A stretch of DNA of 34,373 nt from a bacterium. GTDB taxonomy: Bacteria; Babelota; Babeliae; Babelales; CAIQNR01. Below the pieces are notes generated by a model, which was given only the letters and a program-made list of their open reading frames with translations, was not told the origin of the DNA and searched no databases. The stretch spans positions 1 through 34,373 of the forward strand of contig CANNMA010000005.1 in assembly GCA_947505805.1 (NCBI GenBank). Direction: 5' to 3'. The translations under genes and the position numbers were made by a program. The first letter of the stretch is position 1, and each line of letters begins with the position of its first letter. This document shows positions 29,887 to 34,373 of this stretch, in pieces.

Positions 29887-31788
29887 ATGAAAAAAATACT
29901 ATTATTACAAGGACTTCTTGTTATCTTAAGCACCTCGTACATCATAAAACCAAGTAGCGATGCTCAACGGACAAGCGATACTACATCTCAACAACTCAAT
30001 GACGACCACCCTCTGTTTATTGCTGCAGCACAGAATGATTGCTCTAAAATAAACGAACTCATATCTTTGGATCGTAATCTTGTTAATGCTCAAAATACAA
30101 ATGGTTGCACTGCTCTTTATTTAGCTGCAGGAAATGGACATTGTAATGCTCTAACAAGACTGATTAAAGCTGGTGCAAATCTTGACGCTAAAAACAATCA
30201 TGGTTTCACTTCTCTTCATTTTGCTGCACACAATGGACATACTGACGCTCTACAACTACTCATAGAACGTGGTGCTAATGTTAATGCTCAAAAACCAAAT
30301 GGTTCAACCCCTCTTCATGTTGCTGCACAAAATGGACACGCTGCTGCTCCACAAACACTTTTAAATGGTGGTGCTAGTGTTAATGCTCAAGTCGCTGATG
30401 GTGCAACGGCTCTTCATTTAGCTGCACAAAATGGACATGCTCTTGCCCTACAAACACTTTTAAATGGTGGTGCTAATGTTAATGCTAAAAACAATCATGG
30501 TTTCACTTCTCTTCATTTAGCTGCACAAAATGGACACGTTCCTGCTTTACAAACACTTTTAAATGGTGGTGCTAGTGTTAATGCTCAAGTCGCTGATGGT
30601 GTAACCGCTCTTCATTTAGCTGCACAAATGGGACACGCTGCTGCTCTACAAACACTCATAAATAGTGGTGCAAATGTTAATGCTCAACTCATTAATGGTG
30701 CAACTCCTCTTTATACTGCTGCACAAAATGGACACACTCCTGCAATACAAATACTTTTAAATGGTGGTGCAAATGTTAATGCTCAAACCGCTCATGGTAC
30801 AACTCCTCTTCATGTTGCTGCACACAATAGACACGTTCCTGCTTTACAAACACTTTTAAATGGTGGTGCTAATGTTAATGCTCAAGCCGCTGGTGGTGCA
30901 ACCGCTCTTCATAGTGCTGCACACAATGGACACGTTCCTGCCCTACAAACACTTTTAAATGGTGGTGCTAATGTTAATGCTCAAACCGCTCATGGTCAAA
31001 CTCCACTTCATGTTGCTGCACGAAAGGGACACGTTCCTGCAATACTAACACTTTTAAATAGTGCTGCTCATGTTAATGCTCAACTCATTAATGGCGGAAC
31101 TCCTCTTCATTTAGCTGCACACATGGGACACGTTCCTGCAATACAAACACTTTTAAATGGTGGTGCTAATGTTAATGCTCAAGCCGCTGATGGTGGAGCT
31201 GCTCTTCATTTTGCTGCACAAATGGGACACGCTCTTGCCCTACAAACACTTTTAAATGGTGGTGCTAATGTTAATGCTCAAACCCTCAATGGTAAAACTC
31301 CCCTTCATGTTGCTGCACACAATGGACACGTTCCTGCTTTACAAACACTTTTAAATGGTGGTGCTAATGTTAATGCTCAAACCGCTCATGGTGCAGCTGC
31401 TCTTCATTTTGCTGCACAGAATGGACACGTTCCTGCTTTACAAACACTTTTAAATGGTGGTGCTAATGTTAATGCTCAAACCGCTGCTCATGGTGCAGCT
31501 GCTCTTCATTTTGCTGCACTAATGGGACACGCTGCTGCAATACAAACACTTTTAAATAATAATGCAAATATTGATGTTCAAGCCGCTGATGGTGCAACGG
31601 CTCTTCATTGTGCCGCACAAAATGGAAACATTAATGCGATACTAACGCTCATAGATTCTGGTGCTAATACCAACATTCAGGCATTAAATGGCCTTACCCC
31701 TATTCTTATCGCTACCCACAATGGCCACATAGCTGCTGCACAAGAAATCAGACAGAGTGGGCCTCAATGTATAAATTGTCCAAAATAA
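29887..31788 (+). CDS. Exported ankyrin-repeat protein 2 (longest)
   Basis: The 633-aa product shares its signal peptide and N-terminal cap with the other family members, followed by about 18 ankyrin repeats. The middle repeats are almost identical even at DNA level: the element ending GGTGCTAATGTTAATGCTCA recurs about every 99 bp. One repeat junction (NAQTAAHGAAALH) has one extra alanine from a GCT triplet duplication, which makes a 34-residue unit. This implies recent expansion by unequal recombination. The same ATGGAG-AAAATT-ATG arrangement places the start at 29887, and an A7 run follows. The 3' part is nearly identical to that of ankyrin gene 3, consistent with gene conversion. A host-directed role is inferred. 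Confidence 0.9.
   Translation: MKKILLLQGLLVILSTSYIIKPSSDAQRTSDTTSQQLNDDHPLFIAAAQNDCSKINELISLDRNLVNAQNTNGCTALYLAAGNGHCNALTRLIKAGANLDAKNNHGFTSLHFAAHNGHTDALQLLIERGANVNAQKPNGSTPLHVAAQNGHAAAPQTLLNGGASVNAQVADGATALHLAAQNGHALALQTLLNGGANVNAKNNHGFTSLHLAAQNGHVPALQTLLNGGASVNAQVADGVTALHLAAQMGHAAALQTLINSGANVNAQLINGATPLYTAAQNGHTPAIQILLNGGANVNAQTAHGTTPLHVAAHNRHVPALQTLLNGGANVNAQAAGGATALHSAAHNGHVPALQTLLNGGANVNAQTAHGQTPLHVAARKGHVPAILTLLNSAAHVNAQLINGGTPLHLAAHMGHVPAIQTLLNGGANVNAQAADGGAALHFAAQMGHALALQTLLNGGANVNAQTLNGKTPLHVAAHNGHVPALQTLLNGGANVNAQTAHGAAALHFAAQNGHVPALQTLLNGGANVNAQTAAHGAAALHFAALMGHAAAIQTLLNNNANIDVQAADGATALHCAAQNGNINAILTLIDSGANTNIQALNGLTPILIATHNGHIAAAQEIRQSGPQCINCPK
30300..31560 (+). repeat. Tandem 99-bp ankyrin-coding repeats
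   Basis: About a dozen 99-bp (33-codon) units lie in a row with very high nucleotide identity, including shared blocks such as CAAACACTTTTAAATGGTG. Synonymous positions are conserved too, so the similarity is due to recent duplication, not only to protein selection. The unit boundaries given are approximate. Confidence 0.85.
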
Positions 31789-31822
31789 AATAATTATAAA
31801 ATGGAGAAAATTATGAAAAAAA
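31737..31822 (+). repeat. Duplicated cassette: ankyrin 2 tail, spacer and next start
   Basis: This 86-bp segment covers the last 17 codons of ankyrin gene 2, the short spacer, the Shine-Dalgarno and the start with its A7 run of ankyrin gene 3. It recurs at 33639-33723 with no change seen except the loss of one A. Confidence 0.9.
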
Positions 31823-33018
31823 TACTATTATTACAAGGGCTTCTTGTTATCTTAAATACCTCGTACATCATCAAATCAAGTAGCAACGCTCAACAGACAA
31901 GCGATACTGCACCTCAATCATTCAGTCATGACCATCCTCTTTTTATAGCTTCAGCAACTAATAATTGCTCTAAAATAAACGAACTCATATCTTTAGATCA
32001 TAATCTTGTTAATGCTCAAAATACAAATGGTTGCACTGCTCTTTATTTAGCTGCAGAAAATGGACATGCTTCTGCCATGCAACTACTCATAGACCGTGGT
32101 GCAAATGTTAATGCTCAAATCATTAGTGGTCGCACTCCTCTTCATATTGCAGCATACTCCGGACACACTACTGCTCTACAACTACTCATAAATGCTGGTG
32201 TAACTATTAATGCTCAACTTCCTGACGGTGGAACTCCTCTTCATTTTGCTGCACACAATGGACACGCTCATGCAATACAAACACTTTTAAATGGTGGTGC
32301 AAATCTTAATATTCAAACCATTAGTGATCACACTCCCCTTCATGTTGCTGCACAAATGGGACACGCTCATGCAATACAAACACTCATAAATGCTGGTGCA
32401 AATGTTAATACCCAACTCCTTACTGTTGCAGATCCTCTTCATTTTGCTGCACACAATGGACACACTGCTGCTCTACAAGTACTCATAAATGCAGGTGCAA
32501 ATGTTAATGCTCAAACCGCTAGTGGTACAACCGCTCTTCATAGTGCTGCACGAATGGGACACGCTACTGCGATACAAACACTTTTAAATGGTGGTGCTAA
32601 TGTTAATGCTCAACTCCTTGATGGCCGAACTCCTCTTCATAGTGCTGCACTAACTGGACACACTGCTGCTCTACAAACACTCATAAATGGTGGTGCAAAT
32701 GTTAATGCTCAAATCATTAGTGGCCACACTCCTCTTCATGCTGCTGCATACAATGGACATGCTGCTGCCCTACAAACACTTTTAAATAATAATGCAAATA
32801 TTGATGTTCAAGCCGCTGATGGTTCAACTCCTCTTCATAGTGCCGCACAAAATGGAAACATTAATGCGATACTAACGCTCATAGATTCTGGTGCTAATAC
32901 CAACATTCAGGCATTAAATGGCCTTACCCCTATTCTTATCGCTACCCACAGTGGCCACATAGCTGCCGCACAAGAAATCAGACGCTGTGAATCTCAAAGG
33001 ATAAATCATCAAAAATAA
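31813..33018 (+). CDS. Exported ankyrin-repeat protein 3
   Basis: The 401-aa product has the family signal peptide (KKILLLQGLLVILNTS) and cap, then about 11 ankyrin repeats. One repeat has an atypical loop (QLLTVADPLHFAA) where the usual G-x-T is lost. The last two and a half repeats (from LNNNANIDVQAADG onward) are nearly identical in DNA to those of protein 2, which points to gene conversion or recent duplication. The start at 31813 follows the same GGAG site as in the other members, 24 nt after the ankyrin 2 stop, so the genes probably form one transcript. An A7 tract follows the ATG. Confidence 0.9.
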   Translation: MKKILLLQGLLVILNTSYIIKSSSNAQQTSDTAPQSFSHDHPLFIASATNNCSKINELISLDHNLVNAQNTNGCTALYLAAENGHASAMQLLIDRGANVNAQIISGRTPLHIAAYSGHTTALQLLINAGVTINAQLPDGGTPLHFAAHNGHAHAIQTLLNGGANLNIQTISDHTPLHVAAQMGHAHAIQTLINAGANVNTQLLTVADPLHFAAHNGHTAALQVLINAGANVNAQTASGTTALHSAARMGHATAIQTLLNGGANVNAQLLDGRTPLHSAALTGHTAALQTLINGGANVNAQIISGHTPLHAAAYNGHAAALQTLLNNNANIDVQAADGSTPLHSAAQNGNINAILTLIDSGANTNIQALNGLTPILIATHSGHIAAAQEIRRCESQRINHQK

Positions 33019-33049
33019 ATTTGGTAATAATTCTAAAATGGAGAATTTT

Positions 33050-33634
33050 ATGAAGAAAACACTATTATTACAGGGACTACTTTTTATCGTAAGTGCACCC
33101 TCTATGATCAAACCAAGCAGCAATCCTCAAATAATCAGTGAATTTACTCCTATTTTTACTGCTGTTACACATGGAGGACATCCTGCTATCATACAAAGAT
33201 TTATAGATTCTGGTGGGAATATTAATGCTCAAACAATGACTGGAGCTACTCTTCTTCATTTTGCTGCACAAAATGGACATACTGCTATCATACAAATACT
33301 CATAGATAATGGAGCAGTTATTAATGCTCAAACAATAACTGGTTATACGCCTCTTCATGTTGCTGCACAACGTGGACACACTACTGCCATACAAATACTC
33401 ATAGATAATGGCGCTAATGTTAATGCTCAAACAACAGACTATAATTTTACCCCTCTTTATTGTGCTGCACAACATGGACACGTTACTGCCATAGAAACAC
33501 TTATACATGCAGGTGCTAATAGTAACATACGAGAAAGCACCGGCCTTACTCCTCTTGCTATTGCTACATACAGTGGACACATAGCTGCTGCACAAACAAT
33601 CAGAGACTGCGTACCGAAAAGAATGGATACCTAA
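33050..33634 (+). CDS. Exported ankyrin-repeat protein 4 (short)
   Basis: A 194-aa member with a signal peptide (MKKTLLLQGLLFIVSAPSM) and five ankyrin repeats. The repeats are more diverged (for example TLLHFAAQNGHTAIIQ and FTPLYCAAQHGHV), so this copy is older or under different selection. Its start tract is AAGAAAACA rather than A7, so it is not slippage-prone like its siblings. GGAG lies 8-11 nt before the ATG at 33050. Right after its stop comes a copied stretch from the end of ankyrin gene 2. Confidence 0.88.
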   Translation: MKKTLLLQGLLFIVSAPSMIKPSSNPQIISEFTPIFTAVTHGGHPAIIQRFIDSGGNINAQTMTGATLLHFAAQNGHTAIIQILIDNGAVINAQTITGYTPLHVAAQRGHTTAIQILIDNGANVNAQTTDYNFTPLYCAAQHGHVTAIETLIHAGANSNIRESTGLTPLAIATYSGHIAAAQTIRDCVPKRMDT

Positions 33635-33638
33635 TTAT

Positions 33639-33723
33639 TGCACAAGAAATCAGACAGAGTGGGCCTCAATGTATAAATTGTCCAAAATAAAATAATTATA
33701 AAATGGAGAAAATTATGAAAAAA
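33639..33723 (+). repeat. Second copy of ankyrin tail/spacer/start cassette
   Basis: A copy of 31737-31822 with one A missing at its end. The ankyrin 2 tail here is out of any gene, directly after the stop of ankyrin gene 4. It therefore brings a transplanted Shine-Dalgarno and start codon for the fifth, broken copy. Confidence 0.9.
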
Positions 33724-34208
33724 TACTATTATTACAGGGACTACTTTTTATCGTAAGCGTACCCTCTATCACCAAACCAAGTGGCGATGCTCAACAGACA
33801 AGCGATACTGCACCTCAATCATTCAGTCATGACCATCCTCTTTTTATAGCTTCAGCACAAAATGATTGCTCTAAAATAAACGAACTCATATCTTTGGATC
33901 GTAATCTTGTTAATCCTCAAAATACAAACGGTTCTACTGCTCTTCATTTTGCTGCAGCTCAAGGACACTGTAATGCTCTAACAAGTACTGCCCAAACAAG
34001 TAGTCTTGAAAAATCAAAAACAGGAAAAGAATTTTTAGAACACAGTTGGCTTGCTTGTAACTTTACCTATAAAAACCACCCTCCGCTTACCATGATCATT
34101 CTGACCGAATTTACTAGTAAAATAGGCTTACCTGCACGAACCGCCTACAATTTCCTAAAACAATATAAAATTCTCATGGATTCTAAAATAACTACTATAG
34201 AGCCCTGA
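33715..34208 (+). pseudogene. Frameshifted ankyrin gene fused to PBP 3' end
   Basis: A fifth ankyrin gene starts at 33715 with the family Shine-Dalgarno. It has six As (33718-33723) where the intact copies 1-3 have seven, so the frame from the ATG stops after 13 codons. If the missing A is restored, the frame is open: a signal peptide like that of copy 4 (ILLLQGLLFIVSV), then a protein 3-like segment (QQTSDTAPQSFSHDHPLF), then a protein 2-like first repeat (TNGSTALHFAAAQGHCNALT). At the AACAAG shared by both parents it switches to the last 76 codons of the penicillin-binding protein, in frame, to the same stop. It is therefore a mosaic. Slippage on the A run could restore expression in principle, but the fused tail makes a functional protein doubtful. 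Confidence 0.85.
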
Positions 34209-34259
34209 GCTTATCAGCTCTTTTTAATCTCTATAACAACTTACGCCTAAGAGCTTATA
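33980..34259 (+). repeat. Right direct repeat: copied PBP gene end
   Basis: A copy of 28335-28612, offset by 5645 bp, with a 2-bp insertion near its right end. Differences in the coding part are few and mostly silent; the changes seen in the protein are TGK to TSK and ITA to ITT. The low divergence suggests a recent event. Confidence 0.92.
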
Positions 34260-34373
34260 CGAAAATTCAACACTTAGACAAAAGCCTTATAGAGCAAGCT
34301 AATTGAAGAAATGCTAGGCTTGCTTCTAAAGTTTTTGACCAACAAATTTTTAGACCTCTGTACCATGATAAAA

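Noticed and set aside
29887-33018. Regular repeats that could be mistaken for a CRISPR array
   Set aside because: The period is 99 bp, it stays in one reading frame, and it encodes ankyrin units with no unique spacers.
33077-33595. Long minus-strand open frame opposite ankyrin gene 4
   Set aside because: Its Ser/Cys/Tyr/Ile-rich repeats are the antisense image of ankyrin codons; it has no ribosome-binding site or known motif.
34209-34373. Gene at the right edge of the window
   Set aside because: Only short frames without a ribosome-binding site; the first part is the end of the copied PBP flank.

Overview
The window is AT-rich and gene-dense. It looks like the chromosome of a reduced, host-associated bacterium. 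The best guess is the Dependentiae (TM6) phylum or a similar protist-associated lineage; this is an inference from gene content, not a database match. The grounds are compact core genes that are often shortened or divergent (EF-Ts about 200 aa, ThrRS without a TGS domain, a divergent trigger factor), many Sec-exported proteins of unknown function, a lysine/alanine-rich histone-like protein, and a cluster of exported ankyrin-repeat proteins of the kind used against eukaryotic hosts. No plasmid or phage backbone, rRNA or CRISPR array is visible.

Layout. 1-3.9 kb: a 1033-aa exported, possibly beta-propeller protein, flanked by copies of a dispersed repeat with a hairpin core. 3.9-4.7 kb: a two-gene MNT-HEPN toxin-antitoxin module. 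4.7-7.5 kb, minus strand: an exported protein, then the mnmA / exported coiled-coil protein / ssb operon with a terminator. 7.7-15.2 kb: a plus-strand information-processing block made of an exported Ala/Pro-rich protein, argS, tsf, frr, tRNA-Lys(CTT), tRNA-Leu(TAG), a divergent tig, trxB, rpmH, rnpA and yidD. 15.2-17.7 kb: an exported hydrolase-like protein overlapping a convergent PIN-PhoH ATPase gene. 17.9-20.8 kb: thrS, a histone H1-like gene with a clear promoter and terminator, and a convergent nth preceded by a possible 31-aa membrane peptide. 21.1-25.7 kb: a 910-aa membrane protein with a decayed sigma-54-activator domain, convergent with an exported BTB/Skp1-like plus propeller-like protein. 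25.9-28.6 kb: a Xer recombinase overlapping a class B penicillin-binding protein. 28.7-34.2 kb: four intact exported ankyrin genes and one broken mosaic copy.

The most notable structure is the ankyrin cluster. Its right end carries a near-identical copy of the 3' end of the penicillin-binding protein gene that lies on its left, so about 5.6 kb of ankyrin genes sits between direct repeats of about 275 bp. The right-hand copy is fused in frame to a fifth ankyrin gene, at a 6-base microhomology. That gene has lost one A from the A7 run just after its start codon. A second duplicated segment, the tail of ankyrin gene 2 plus its spacer and ribosome-binding site, shows that the cluster grows by copying. 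Other leads are the membrane protein with a decayed ATPase domain, a hairpin covering the argS ribosome-binding site, a terminator for phoH buried inside the opposing gene, and tRNA-Leu lying 17 nt from the tig start codon.

Several starts were moved to the ATG that follows a Shine-Dalgarno sequence: 3878, 7710, 10696, 12180, 13496, 25697, and the ankyrin genes at 28746, 29887, 31813 and 33050. In the ankyrin genes an upstream ATG overlaps the Shine-Dalgarno itself.
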